64,000 bases of DNA from Syngnathus acus (Eukaryota; Chordata; Actinopteri; Syngnathiformes; Syngnathidae). The notes under the pieces are model-generated. The model saw only the letters and a program-made list of their open reading frames with translations. It searched no databases and was not told the origin of the DNA. The stretch covers positions 124,001 to 188,000 of the forward strand of contig NC_051095.1 of NCBI RefSeq assembly GCF_901709675.1. Direction: 5' to 3'. The translations under genes were made by a program, and so were the position numbers. Below are positions 1 through 33,272 of this stretch, in pieces. Every line of letters begins with the position of its first letter. The first letter of the stretch is position 1.

Positions 1-2508
1 TTGACCATTTAGCAGGCCCAAAGGTTAGGCGCAACCAGAAGACGTGACCAGACATTTGTGGAGGGAGGGAAAAAAAAAAAGATTCAGGAGTGATCGATAG
101 GTTGAGTGGTAGACAAGATGATCCAACTCGCTGGCAAATGCTGCTCATGTTGGGCTACGGTGGCAAGGACGCTGTCACCTGGGAGCGCAAATACGTACGC
201 TAACGTGCTAATGACATTTGGAGCAGAAAGGTGTCACATGCCACTTTCACACGGGCCAGCATTAGCACGCGCTTCAGGGCCTGCCACCAAGAACAAACAG
301 CCCATTTCAGAAGGCGAAAGGAGGGAGAGAAGCAGGGGCCGAGGGCATCGTTGTCACACCTCCCCCTCTCAAGTGGTCGTTCTCCAAGAAGGAAAACGAC
401 AAGCCGAAAGCGAATGCGATTTTCACATCGCGACGGCTGCAATTTGGAGAAAGAACGAAAAAAACATTCACGCTGCTTCTCTCTCTCTCGGAACTCCGCG
501 TGTCTAAGTTGAGTGCTTAAGAAAGCTTTCATTCACAAAGACTACAAATTTGAAGCGACTTTTTTTTGCATCATTGATGTCATCTGATTGATGACCTTCG
601 CTGGTCTGGTACAATTTTGTGAACAAAGGGGATAGATAGACGGTCCTTCAATCCATTTGTGTCGAAGCTATACAGCCAAAACGCGGACGTATCGTACGAA
701 TTGTAATCGGGCTTTATTTATTGCTGTGCTTGTATAAAAAAAAAAAAAAAGAAAACACCCCAAAAAACATGGAATTAGGACCTTGACACGGCAATCACAA
801 TATTGAGGGGGAATAAAACAATGGCGATTTGATTTTTGGTTCATTTTTGGAAGTGGTTCAGGCCTGGCCATGGCCGCCGTTACCTTGAAGTGTTTGTCGG
901 TTGCGGTTACTCACATCCTCCACGCCGTCCCCTCTCCATCCTTCCTCGTTTCCTCCATCATCTCTCGTCCATCCCTTCTCATACGGCGGTTCGTCCGTCC
1001 GTCGCACGCTCAGCTCTCCATTAGGGGGACATCGACTATAAGCGAGGAAGGAGGAGACACCCATCGCTGGCTGAGGAAAGGCAAGGGCGACCAATTCGTG
1101 CCTGCCTGCCGTTCTTCTCCGATTCACAGAGAACGGGCGAGAATAACTTTGCTTTTTTCCCCACACAAAAACACTCCAAACAAAACTGGAGGAGTCAAAC
1201 CACAGAAAAGGAATGAAGTGAGACACAAGACAAAGAAAGTTCTTTTGTTCAAGAGTCTCCTTGTGGCGTTGGCTTGACTCCCGTCCAATCGGAGCGGGCC
1301 AGCCCATGAGGTGGGCTCCCGTAGTTCCAAATCCGCCACTTGCGCCAGCATGCGCACAGAAAACAAGGTCATGTTTTGCTGCGCTCCGCCCCGCCCCGCC
1401 CGACGTCCGTCCGTCCGTCCGAGGCAAAGATTTGTTGAGGAGGATGCCGTGGCGTTGGGCCGATATCACGTTTCTAGAACGTGACGGTGGTCTTCAGGAA
1501 TTCCCGAGATTCTGATCGGAAGACAAAACAAAACAATCACGTGACTCCGGTTGGCGCATCAAACGACAAGAAGCGATTCCGGAACCGGACGGACCAATCG
1601 GTCGGCAGACGGCCTGGAGCTAACACGCATGATGCAGGCAACGACGCCGAGACCTTTTCCGCTTGTGATGTGAAAATGAAGTCGTGCGAGTCAAAAGAAC
1701 GGAGGCGAGCGCCAGCCGTGGTACTTGTTCGCTCTCGGCCCGAGAAAGGAGCAGAGCCGAGTCATCGTTCTCCCCCCCTCTCTCGCTGTCATTGTTTTCT
1801 GCCAAGGTTGCAAAGTGTTTCCGTTTGGGGGGGCCGAGCTCCGAGTGACAACCTTCTCTGTTTTGCTACTCGTCTTTGTGCTCTTCATCTGCTGCCCTTT
1901 GCTAAGGAGCCCTCCTAGCCCCACCCTTCCCTTCCAATCCCATCGCTCACGTCCCGCGTGTTTGGTTATTCTGAGCCTGACCCGTTTTCTGCCCGTCGTA
2001 AAAGGCAGCAGAGAACCCGAGGCGTGTGGACGGCCGTTGCTGGCGACAAGGTGCCATTTTTCAAGCCTTCCTCCCGCTGGCCTCCTTTGCCTCGCTCCTC
2101 CTCCTCCTCCTCCTCCTCCTCCTGACGCAACCTTTCCCATAAAAGCTCCCCGTCCTCGCTTTGGATTTCTTTGGATTCAGCATTTTTCTCTCCACTCCTT
2201 AATGAAGAGCGGGAAGGCTGGAGCGTGCGCGTTACAACTGCCGCTATGGCGACGCTTAGCACGTTAGCGAGAGCAAGCGCTACTTGAGCCCGCTTTGCGC
2301 CCGCGCACGGCATCCGCTCTGCTCGGCATCCGCTCTACTCGGCCCACCACCGCCAGGAAAAGGCCTCTGGGAGAGAGGGAGGGAGAAATTTTCTCGGACC
2401 GATGGTTGGCCTTTGAACAACTACGTCTTGAGAGGAGGTCCCAAAAAAGGCAACTCGATTTTCCAGTGGGAACGAGGCTTGCCCGTCCGTCCCACACCAG
2501 TGTGGATT

Positions 2509-2545
<37 letters not shown>

Positions 2546-2796
2546 CACGCCATTCACCCACAACAAAGCTTGTCAACGTCAGGCAGGCAGGACGGCGGCA
2601 CACACGCGTTTGGTTTTGCCAACCTTGTCTCGGGGGTTCCCGTCGAGTCGGTCCTGCCGGTCAAAGGGAGGCGGCATCTGCACGACACGCAACCACGGAC
2701 GGCAAATGTATTCTTTGGTTTTGAGGAGAAGAGCCCGGGTTTTGGAGGGCATGCGTGAACCGAGACTGAAAAGAAACTGTGCGAATGGCTTCTCAC
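1..2796. other. No gene found; probably 3' intron of the dach2-like gene
   Basis: No exon matching the remaining dachshund C-terminus was found on the minus strand, and no plus-strand gene was recognised. The stretch holds a (CTC)n run near 2097-2124, a (GGCT)n run near 2510-2544 and some CT-rich sequence. Confidence 0.5.
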
Positions 2797-15002
<12,206 letters not shown>

Positions 15003-15147
15003 GCCGGAAGTGCGGTGGCCGGCCGGACGGACGGACACTCTTCCGGAGTCTCGTGTTCCGTTTTGCTTTGTCCGCTCGTTGGAGTGACGTCGCCGTGGGT
15101 TTCGCTCTCCACGCGTCAACCGTCGCTCGGCCGTGGGGCACGCGTGG

Positions 15148-15240
15148 CTGCTTGCCTGCGTGGCTGCCTGCCTGCGTGGCTGCCTGCCTGCGTGGCTGCG
15201 TAGCTGCCTGCCTGCCTGCCTGACCGCCTGCCTGCCTGTC
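15148..15240. repeat. CTGCCTGCGTGGCTG minisatellite
   Basis: Tandem units that are the reverse complement of the minisatellite at 7046-7335, here just upstream of the dach2-like start codon, possibly in the 5' UTR. Confidence 0.85.
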
Positions 15241-15329
15241 TGTCTTGCTGGCCTCTGAGTCCGCTCGCTCGGCAAGTACAGACCGCAAACTCGCAAGCGG
15301 ACGCTCAAGCTCGGTGGTGGCCCCGCCCT

Positions 15330-15410
15330 TGCCGCGAATAGACCAATCGGTCAACACGCCCTGCAGGACAGCCGCTGCAATTGGTCGAAAGGGAGGGGCG
15401 GGGGCGGTTA
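15330..15410 (-). promoter_or_regulatory. dach2: Candidate dach2-like promoter with GC boxes and two CCAAT boxes
   Basis: About 330-400 bp upstream of the start codon lie a GC-box run (15391-15407), a CCAAT box in sense orientation (CCAATT at about 15379-15385) and a second, opposite one (15343-15347). Position and composition suit a CpG-type core promoter. No TATA box is evident. This is inference from motifs only. Confidence 0.45.
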
Positions 15411-16091
15411 GCCACCTTCCCTTTCATCAACCAGAAAGTTTGGTCAGCGGACCCATGCATATTCGCAGTTCAGCACCCGCGAATTCAGCTCTTGTATTTC
15501 CACCCCTCCCTCCCTCCACCCATCCATCATCTGAAGCGTTTATCCTCACGCTTATCTTCTCCCAGCAACCTGTGCGGCGTGCGTGTCTTTGGGAGGAAAG
15601 GCACGTAGCCGTGACGGGGAGCAAACTCCTCAAGACTGTGAGGTTGCTGCGCTCACCGGTGCGCCTCTGCGCCGCTCTGCATTTTTTTCTTCTCGTGAAA
15701 AAGACACGTACGCCTCTGTAGTTTTGGGCATTTGCAAGAACGGATGGATCAGCCTGGACGGCCTCATGCTTTGCAGAGGACAACGAGCATATGCCGCCGC
15801 GGATGCGGGCTTTTCACATGCATTTTCAATGCTGCGCAGCGGCTATGCATTTCATGTCCTCGTAGCCCGTCTATGGCATTTCACGCGGTGCGTTAGCCTT
15901 AAACGACTGTTTGATGTGACAGTCAAAATAACAGGGGCACTCATAAGCAAAAGTCCACTCATGCTTGAAGCTTTTTTCCCGACGCGGCCGGCGTGAATGA
16001 AGACCAGTATAGAGTTTTCCATCCATTCCTAAAACGCGTTTGCCTCAGGTTGACCTGTGACTCGCCCAAAATCGAAGGCGGGGCTTGAAAG

Positions 16092-16425
16092 CAAACTAAT
16101 TTAAAGATTAAGATTAAAGATTAAAGTCCCAATGATCGTCACACACACACCTGGGTGCGGTGAAATTTGTCCTCTGCATTTAACCCATCCCCGTGTGATT
16201 TTAATCCATCCCCTGGGGGAGAGAGGAGCAGTGAGCAGCAGCGGTGCCGCGCTCGGGAATCAGTTGGTGATTTAACCCCCCAACTCCAACCCTTAATGCT
16301 GAGTGCCAAGCAGGGAGGCAATGGGTCCCATTTTTATAGTCTTTGGTATGACCCGGCCGGGGTTTGAACCCACAACCTTCCAGTCTCAGGGCGGACACTC
16401 TACCACTAGGCCACTGAGCTGACAC
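16092..16425 (-). mobile_element. tRNA-derived SINE (teleost type)
   Basis: The minus strand shows a pol III A box (TGGCCTAGTGG, 16403-16413) and B box (GGTTCAAACCC, 16360-16370) at normal tRNA spacing. A body segment typical of fish SINEs follows (GCTGCTCACTGCTCC, GGGTTAAATGCAGAGGACAA), and the element ends in a short ATTAAAG-type tail (16099-16126). It lies between the dach2-like and dennd4c genes. The family name is uncertain, and no clear target-site duplication was seen. Confidence 0.85.
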
Positions 16426-16645
16426 CGAGAGATGGTGAAAGAAGATGAAAAGCAAAAGCAGCAGTAGTGAGGAGGAATTACTCATGCGTAAATGGGATTG
16501 AGCGGTGTGGATTACAGAGTGGCTGCTTTTTGTAATCCCGTGTAATCCCATCACACCGAGACGCTACAACCGACAACTGAAAAGGGGCAGGCAGGGAGGA
16601 TCGAAGCGCAAAGGCTTTGGACGACGTCAAGCGGCGAGCGAGGGC

Positions 16646-16718
16646 AGCGCAGCGCAGCGCAGCGCAGCGCAGCGCAGCGCAGCGGGACGGGACGGGACGG
16701 GACGGGACGGACGGACGT
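16646..16718. repeat. GCAGC and GGGAC pentamer tandems
   Basis: About seven GCAGC-type units run straight into GGGAC and GGAC units. Intergenic, between the SINE and the dach2-like promoter side of the interval. Confidence 0.85.
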
Positions 16719-17228
16719 CGCGGCCGAGCCCAGAGCAAGGGGCTCATTCCAAACTTTTGCACACTTGTACAGTTATCGATCGGGTGCCGCAATCACGTGG
16801 ACGTCCTTCAGCATGTCGCGATCCGTTTACCATCGCTGCCTCGGTTCTTGCGTGATATGCACAAAACGGATCGTGCCCACAAACCGGATTCGTCTTTGAC
16901 TCCATTCTTACTCGTTGCTGCAGCCAGCAGGTGGTTAACCGCAACTGCTTTGGGTGCCCAAAAGGGAACTCTTGAAGTCACTCGCTGACGACGTCACCGA
17001 GTCGAAACAAATATTAAGTGCAGCGTGACCTTTTGCGACTTTTGTGTGGGTGTGTGTCTGTGAGAGACTCACGTGTCGCTGTTGATTGGGACATGTCTGC
17101 GACGCCTTCTTAACTGTACGATACACACGACGGTGAAATATTAAAAGCAGTCGACAGACTCAACCAGAAGGACACTTTTCGATTTGTTGTTGTCGCACAT
17201 ACGACCAACTTGATGGTTCACAAACTTG

Positions 17229-17234
17229 TTTATT
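17229..17234 (-). terminator. dennd4c: Poly(A) signal AATAAA for dennd4c
   Basis: AATAAA in the sense orientation, in the context GCAATAAACAAG, lies about 545 bp after the stop codon. It is the best candidate 3' end in the interval before the SINE. Confidence 0.6.
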
Positions 17235-17779
17235 GCAGCTAATTTCTAGGTAGACATTCAATTCCTTACCACAGGACGGTGAGAGATCACTTTTGAGAAA
17301 TCACTACAGCTTGAAATCACTCATTCGAACATTTGAACAGCCATTTTAAAAAGTTACTAGAATGACAGCAAGAGCGAGACTACAAAAATAAATACGAGAA
17401 AGTCGTTTTTGTGTGTTTGAGAGGACAAACGAGTTAAGACTCTGAGGCGACGTCGGCTCATCTTCTTGTCAATCCGTTTGGAAAATGGAATGTGTTCGCT
17501 TGGTTACATCCGTGCTCCTTCTCCAGCGCAACGCTCGCTCGCTCGCTCGCCGTGGAATGTTTTCAGCACCCGGCACAACTAAAAAGGCTGCCGACTTGTA
17601 ATTAGCGATTGTCTGCTTCTTTGGTGAGCTGACGAGGACTTGAAAATTCATTAAGACGTGGATCAAAGCAACTGGAAAGGCGGGCGGGGGGGACACGCGA
17701 CTCGTGCACCCAGTTGTCTTTGGAGTGAGGAAAAAACGAGCACGCTGTTGCCGGACGCAGAAGAAACGGCTTTCCCTGA

Positions 17780-26891
<9,112 letters not shown>

Positions 26892-26901
26892 CGTGGCTCA
26901 C

Positions 26902-28255
26902 CTGCAAAAGACCACGTAGCAAATACAAAGGCGCTCGGGAGAAGCAGGAGCTACCCCGGGGTAGGGGAGAAAAAAGAAAAGGCCCTCTTTTTGGGGGGTC
27001 CTTTCTCCCAGTCATCACAAAGGTTGAATCGCTCTTTTCAAAATCAGCACGTCAGCCCAAAACAACAGCGCACATTCCCACGCCGCGCCAGAATGGACAA
27101 AAGTCGAAATGCTGCGAAAAATCATCATCAAAGTGTCTGTCTCAAATGCTCCTGAAAATGTTTTTGTCAGCTGCTATTTCACACGAGCCTTCGGCATCGC
27201 TGCGGAAGGCCAAAAGGTCATACAAAGGCCAAGTCTTCATTTCGTTTCATTTCAGTCACAATCGGGTCATGTGGGTTTTGTTGACAAGGGAGCGCAAAAG
27301 CATTGCCGAGCAAAACGCCAGCGCATTCATCAAAAGAAGGAAAGGGGGTCAAAGCGGCAACTTTCTCAAAGTCATCGAGTCTGAAGGAACGTGGAAGGAT
27401 GAAAGGCTTTTGCTCGGTTGTTTTCAAAGAGCACGTGGCGCACTCGCATTAAGACCCGCAGACACAGAGTGGGTGAAATCCAAAAGCTTCCTTCCGTCCA
27501 CACCATCGCGATGGAGCATCCAAGCTGAACGCGTCCGACTTCAGGGGCGACGGAGGTCACCTGCTGAAACGTGCGCTCCGGTCCAGCCGGTCCAGCCAGC
27601 CGGCCGGCCGGCCGGCGTTTGGTCACCTTGCAACGCCGAGTAACATCTTCCGTTCCTGTCCGTAACACCTGTCACGCATTCAAAGCTGGCCATCATCCTT
27701 GGAGGCCTTTGCGCTCTTTTCTCAATGGCCTCGGACACGTTTGTTACTGTTGGCCTCACGTCACGTCACGTCACGTCACGGCACGGCACGGCACGGAGAA
27801 GGCGCACAATTGGAGAGCCCGCAACGACGCGACGCGGTTCGGGAATCGGGGCCCCAAGCACCAGCATTGGCGCTTTGCACATTTCAAGCATGAATCGACT
27901 TATTCGCGCACTGTACGTCAAGCCTGTTTAGTCTTTGTAAAAGCTTCCATCAAATGTATCTTCGCTCATCCGTTGTCTACTTTGCTAGCGCTTCTACGGT
28001 TCTCTCCTGTGACCCCCCCGCCCGCCCGCCCGCGGTCACCGTAATAGAAGGAAATAAACAGCATTCCCCGAAAGACAATGGTGCGCTTGTGGATACGTGG
28101 CTGTCTCCACTCGGCGTCGAGAAGCGACAAGTTGCTCGAAAAGCTCGCCGTGCCGTGCCGTCTCGCTGCACTCGGAACTCGCTCAAGCGGACACTGGTTA
28201 GGTAGATAGGTAGGAAGAGGTCGCTGGCTGGCTGGCTGGCTCGCTCGCTACTTAC
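26902..28255 (-). other. dennd4c: dennd4c intron 1 (between non-coding and first coding exon)
   Basis: No coding sequence was recognised. It holds a (CACGT)4(CACGG)4 tandem at 27759-27797 and a CCGG tandem near 27598-27616. Confidence 0.55.
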
Positions 28256-28430
28256 CGGCTGTTTACGAGGGACGACGTTGACATGGAAGCGAGTTGCTGT
28301 CGTTGAGCTCGCTCGCTCGCTCGCCAAGTTCCGTACTTGGGGCGGGCGCGCTTTCGAGCGGGGGTGCTCGCTCACGAAAGTTCGCCGGCGGTGTGACTTA
28401 AGTTCGCCACACTTTTCACGCCGGCGCCAT
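28256..28430 (-). promoter_or_regulatory. dennd4c: Candidate non-coding first exon and CpG-rich promoter of dennd4c
   Basis: A strong donor (GTAAGT) ends a likely exon at 28256, and an acceptor (TTTTGCAG) at 26902-26903 opens the exon that holds the ATG ten bases further in. This implies a spliced 5' leader and an intron of about 1.35 kb. The upstream sequence is GC- and CpG-rich. The transcription start itself cannot be seen. Confidence 0.5.
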
Positions 28431-28789
28431 GTTTGTGTGCGCGGCGCTGGTAGTTTTGTTGCTGCTGCGCTTTCTTCGGGCGGGCGACGGAACCGCCCAG
28501 AGCAGAGTCGACTCAACTCGACAAGCTGAGAGAGGAGAGCGAGGCGGGCACAGACGCCGCCAAGTTAGCGACTGTGCTTTTTCCCGTTTGGGATTTCAAA
28601 GTAAAGTCGCATAGCGGAAATGCACCGTTGGATTTCCACGATAAAAGTGAATTGATTAGAGTCACTTAACGACTGACTGCGCCGCGAAAAGTGGCGCTCT
28701 CATTCTGTCACTATTCATTACAGCGTAGTGTTTGAATTCCTTAAAGTACAGACTGGGAAATGTACACAAGTACTATTAGTGATAACAAG

Positions 28790-28795
28790 TTTATT
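28790..28795 (-). terminator. haus6: Poly(A) signal AATAAA for haus6
   Basis: AATAAA on the minus strand lies about 155 bp after the haus6 stop codon in an AT-rich 3' UTR. The candidate dennd4c first exon starts only a few hundred bases further on. Confidence 0.6.
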
Positions 28796-28948
28796 TATAT
28801 TGCGTTAAAAAGCTGCAACAAAGCACTTTACAGATAACAATGACATCGAAAAGAGTCAGTTCAACCACAAATTAATACATGTTCGCTCTGCTCCAGCATG
28901 GTTGAAAAGCAATGTCTGACTTTCATCCAATTTTTACTTTTGTCAGAT

Positions 28949-31900
28949 TCAAGGTGAGAAGGAGATGAGCGGAGAGGGAAAAAGCGCTGGAGCGACCAAA
29001 AGGTCGCGGGCCGGGCGAGGGCGCTCGGGCGAGCCGTCCCGGCACGCCTCCGCCGGCGTCTCGTCGGCCGCGTTCGGGCAGGGGAAGGGCTCTTCTTCCT
29101 CTGCGGTGTCGTCGAGGCTCAGCAGACTGTCGTAGCTGGGCAGAGTTTCTTGCTGGAGGAAGGAGCCCCAAAACAACTGCCGCTGGCCGGAGGAAGGAGT
29201 GCGCCACGGCAACACGCCGCCGTCTGAGTCTCCGTCGTCTTCACGCAGGGCCTGTCGCCGGGAGCTCTCCATGTCCACGACTAGAACACGGAGCAGAGAG
29301 AAATCCAAAAGGAGACACTCGTTTCCTGGCTAAAGCGAACCCGCTCGCATTCGACGACGACGCTCACTCAAGGTCTCGGGCGTGCGGGGACGCTGCTCTA
29401 TGCTGGCGAAGGGGTCTCGGCGGAAGCAACCTCGCATTGCGCCCGGGTCGGAACCCGCCTCGCCGTCTCGCGTTGGACCGCTTGCGCTTACGATATCTGC
29501 AAACTGGGACAAACGGGGGGTGGTTGTGTGTGTGTGTGTGTGGTTAGCGCGCTACCTGACACACCCGCTCAGCGCATTCCAGCTCTAACATCGCCTTGGT
29601 CGTCGTCTGTGATCAGGGTCACAATAGTTTGGCCCATCCTTTCTATTTGAACAGCAGCTCCGCCCATCCACATAAGAGTGTGGGCCGCCTCTCAAGACCC
29701 AGAGCTTTGCGTCCCTGCTCTCCCAAATCGCCAACTTCTACAGAGCACATTTCTTGCTGCTCCTTTCAGCCACGCCGCTGCCCAAATCATCTCGGGCGCT
29801 TCCAAAACAGTCCCCGAAGGCTCATTTGCAGCTTATCGGAAACGACGCCGTTGGTTTTGCCGACCTGAAATGTCCTTTCGCCTGCGTCAACTTCTGAAAC
29901 GAGCGCACCTGCGGCCTCCCGGGTGGAGTCTTCCCATCGACGAGCCGGTCGAGCGAGGAGTCGAGTCCGGTCGAGTCGGCGAGCCCAAAGGCGCCCTGGT
30001 CTTCTGCCGCCGGGCGTCGGGCGCTTGCAAACGAGACGCGCCTTTAGAAAGAGCGGCTCTCACCACACGGCAAAGGTGCCTGCCGGCGACGGGGCGCAAG
30101 GGACGCTGTCTGCTCCGTATCTGTCTGCGGCAATTTCTCTCCGCTTGCCGCAGTCATCGGAGAGCACGCATGCTCTGGGGAGGACCGGTGACGGACGGCG
30201 CACCGCTCGGCACCGCCCGGGTATCCGCCTCCCTCCCTCCGGCAGAGCGCCACTTACCTCTTCAGTTGCCAGAGATCGCCGCTTACTTGACGCCCTGAGG
30301 ACTCGGCGCAGCCGTCTGCCGGGTCACGTGGAAAAGAAGGTCGGAAGGAGAGACGTCAGTCAGAGAGCCAAGTCAGCGGTAACTTTGCAAGTCCAGTCAT
30401 CTTTCAAGACGACGCCCAAAACGCCACTGACCGGGGAGCTTGGCGGGAAACTTGGAGAAGACGCAACTGGCATCACTTTGGTCGCGCGCCGCTTCAAACG
30501 GCAGACGAGCCGTTGGCGAAAGAAGAGCGAGTACCTCAACGACATAAATCATACCAAAAAAAAGACGTGAGTCCCACCGAAAATTTACACCAAAGGTGGA
30601 CTCCAAATGACCGCTCACCGGATCGCCGTCGAGCAAGGACACTAAAGATTTGCCTGTTAGTACGCCGGCCCACTTGCTGTCCAACGCCGCTTCCAGCTCT
30701 CCGATGGCGCCCCTCATCTTGGGAATTTCCTCCTGGGAAATCTTCACTCTAATTCATCCCCCAAAAAAATAATACAGCTAATATTTGAAAATATGCTTAT
30801 TTTGCAGGGCGGCACAATAGCGCACCGGTTGGCACCTCGCCTCACATTGCAGAGGAACCCCCCCCCCCCCAACCAATATCAAATCAATTCAATCAAGACT
30901 TCCCCCCCCCCCCCCCAATCATCGGTCAGCTCTGTTCCACTCCTTACCTGAGGAGCTTTGAGTTCTGCAGCTGGCGGGCCATCTGCCGCTGGATTTGCTG
31001 CAACTGCGGCAGGCTGAGCTGCGGCGAGGAGGAGCCCCCACACGGCTCCTCCCGCAGGAGGCGCAGGCAGTGGTTCATCAGCTCCAAGAGCCGCAGGAGG
31101 TTCAGCTGAGCGGCCTCGTCGGCGTTCCCCGAGCTCAACTGCCAAAGACACGCCGACGTGACATCGAGCGCACGGCGGGTCGGTAGCGCGCCGGGCTCAC
31201 CCGCCGCCGCGAGGGCCGCTCCAGCAGGCCACGAGAAACGCGCAGGGGGCGGCCGGCTAGCGCGTAGCGATCCACTTCTCCTCCGAGCACGCACTCCAGC
31301 ACCTCGCGCTCCGCCTCGGTCATCGCCAGCATTCCGTCCACGGTCGCCCACAGGCGTGCCACCTGAACGCGAGCGCTTGTATTTTTTGTATCTGGCGAGG
31401 GAAAACAGCAAATGCTTTTTCTTTTTTCTTCACCTGACCATTTGGGCTTTATCGGCAAAATCCTCTCGGACAGACTTGCCGCCGTTCTGTCTGCGGAGTG
31501 AAACGAGGCCAAAGTGACCGAGCGATCGGCGCGGTACGGTGTGAGATAAACGGCAAGGGGAAAAAAAAGAAAAACCTACTCGAGTAGCTCGTCATACTTT
31601 TGACTCTCGGCCCGGAGGTCTCGCATGGTATCCGCGTGGCTCCTAAAAGAGCGGACAAACACGCACACGGGCAGGAATGTGGGAATGTCAAATGTCTCCC
31701 TCTGTTCCCCTCGCTACTCACTGGACTTTTTTCTGCACGTCCAGGAAAAAGCGACCGTGGTGCGCCACCTGCTCCAAGAACTTTTTCTGGGCCACGCGGC
31801 ATCTCCTCAGCGCCATGTGGCGCGAAGACGTCGGTTTGAAGACGACGTCGACGACCCAGCTCTCGTCTAAAGCAAACATTTGAGGAGAAGGCGTAAGAAT

Positions 31901-32669
31901 TTGGCTGAGTGTCGCTGGGTAAGAAGGTACCTTTGGTGTAGGTTTTCATTTCCCGCCGCATGACGTGCTTGACTAAATGCACCATCAAGCCGATGAATTT
32001 GGGGCCTCCGGGCGAGACCAACGATGACGCCAACACTTTGGGGCCGACGAATCCACTTTCAACCTAACGGTCAAAACGATCAGCATCTTGGTGAGCCTGG
32101 CGCGCTGCCCATCCCTTTGAAATCCTCACCATGATTTCTTGCAGCCAAGCGCGGGTCTCTTTGCGAAACTCTGCATCTTGTTTAGCATTATTGGGAGGCC
32201 AGCAAAATCTATTCCAAAACGACAACAAAAGTTGAAATGGAAAAACCAGTCGACGGGGACAGGCAGGCGTAACGCATGCCCTAGGCTCACTTGAATGCCT
32301 TTTGAAATCGCGGAGGATCGAGCGTCTGCAACAGGAATTGGACGACAATCAGGAAGGCGTACTTGTTGGCTTTGTCGAACATATCCCTGTTGAAGAAAAG
32401 TAAAGATCAGCGGTGGCCGCACACGGCTAGCCTTTGCACTTGCTTTGAAGCTTTCGTCAGCAATCGATTGAGTGGAAAGACGCCAGCCACCACGCAGGCA
32501 GCCACGCAGGCAGGCACCCGAAGACAAAGCTTGGCGAGACTTACGCTCCCAGTTTGATGTGCTTGGAGTCGCGCGCGAAGAGCCGCAACTGCCGCTCTGG
32601 CTCAAAGCCCAGCGCGAGGAGGCAGAACCATAGATTGGTGCCGCAGTCCTTTAGCATTTGGCTTGCCAT
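28949..32669 (-). CDS. haus6: HAUS augmin-like complex subunit 6
   Basis: Subunit of augmin, the eight-protein complex that recruits gamma-tubulin to spindle microtubules for branching nucleation. Fifteen exons join in frame to 645 residues: 32545-32669, 32291-32386, 32130-32208, 31931-32063, 31722-31866, 31580-31642, 31439-31490, 31201-31362, 30948-31138, 30619-30748, 30432-30534, 30258-30315, 29909-30041, 29368-29503, 28949-29280. The N-terminal HAUS6 domain shows LALGFEPER, MFDKANKYAF, FCWPPNNAKQDAEFRK and SPGGPKFIGLM. A coiled-coil part follows (LWATVDGMLAMTEAEREVL). The C-terminal tail keeps DPFASIEQRPRTPETL, which resembles the DPF/NPF..PRTPE motif of mammalian HAUS6. The protein is about 300 residues shorter than the human one (955 by recall), all lost from the disordered tail. 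Exon 31439-31490 uses a non-standard GTCAGG donor; the stronger donor five bases on would break the frame. Confidence 0.93.
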
Positions 32670-32740
32670 CTTTTTTTGAAAAAGGGCACGATCGACGGCC
32701 AGCCAACGGACGAGCACAAATCGAGCGCGGTTTGATGCAT

Positions 32741-32803
32741 CCGCCAAACTGGCCGCCTTCTTCCTTTTATTGGTCGCTTCTCTTCTTCGGTGACCTATAT
32801 ATA
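32741..32803 (-). promoter_or_regulatory. haus6: Candidate haus6 promoter: TATATATA, CCAAT and E2F-like site
   Basis: Reading toward haus6, TATATATA lies at 32803-32796, CCAAT at 32773-32769 and TTTGGCGG at 32748-32741, 72 to 134 bases upstream of the ATG. TTTGGCGG matches an E2F/CDE-type element and would suit a mitotic gene. The TATA element is upstream of the CCAAT box, an odd order, so it may not be functional. Confidence 0.4.
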
Positions 32804-33202
32804 GTCGACAGCGCCCCCGGCGTAGCGGAGTTTCAATGCAGGACGGACGTTTATTTGCAAGCTGCTTCATTTAGGGCTGCGCTGATCTGGTACTCGATTA
32901 CCACCCCCCCCCCCCCCCCCCCCCTACTAGTTTATGTCACGGATGTTTTATTTGTTATATTGAACAAGCAAAAGGCTCCAACTCAGGAGTCAGTGGACTC
33001 CATTTTGTGCGAGGCGCGGTGTCGTGTGTCATGAGTGTCCGTCAGTTTTGAGTTTGTGTGCGCGCGTGTCCTCGCACCCCTTTGTCCACCCCATGCTCGA
33101 CCCTTCATTGGATTGGAGGGGGTCGTAACCCAGGTATATTGGGTCTTCTACTCCCCTATCCGACGACGTGAATACGTAGCCACAAAACCTCGGACGTGTC
33201 CT

Positions 33203-33208
33203 TTTATT
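33203..33208 (-). terminator. plaa: Poly(A) signal AATAAA for plaa
   Basis: AATAAA on the minus strand, about 65 bp after the stop codon. Another AATAAA overlaps the stop codon itself (33272-33277); this downstream copy is the likelier signal. Confidence 0.6.
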
Positions 33209-33272
33209 AACCGCAGAACATACAAGTCAAGTCGGCTCGTTGTCGTCAGAAAGCGATGGATTGATTTGTATT

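Noticed and set aside
28780-28860. Possible SINE or LINE tail (AAAGCACTTTACA type)
   Set aside because: The match is short and degenerate with no body or target duplication; the AATAAA fits the haus6 3' end better.
29504-29908. SCARNA8-like H/ACA RNA in the largest haus6 intron
   Set aside because: The human scaRNA is hosted in HAUS6, but I could not find a convincing pair of hairpins with H and ACA boxes here.
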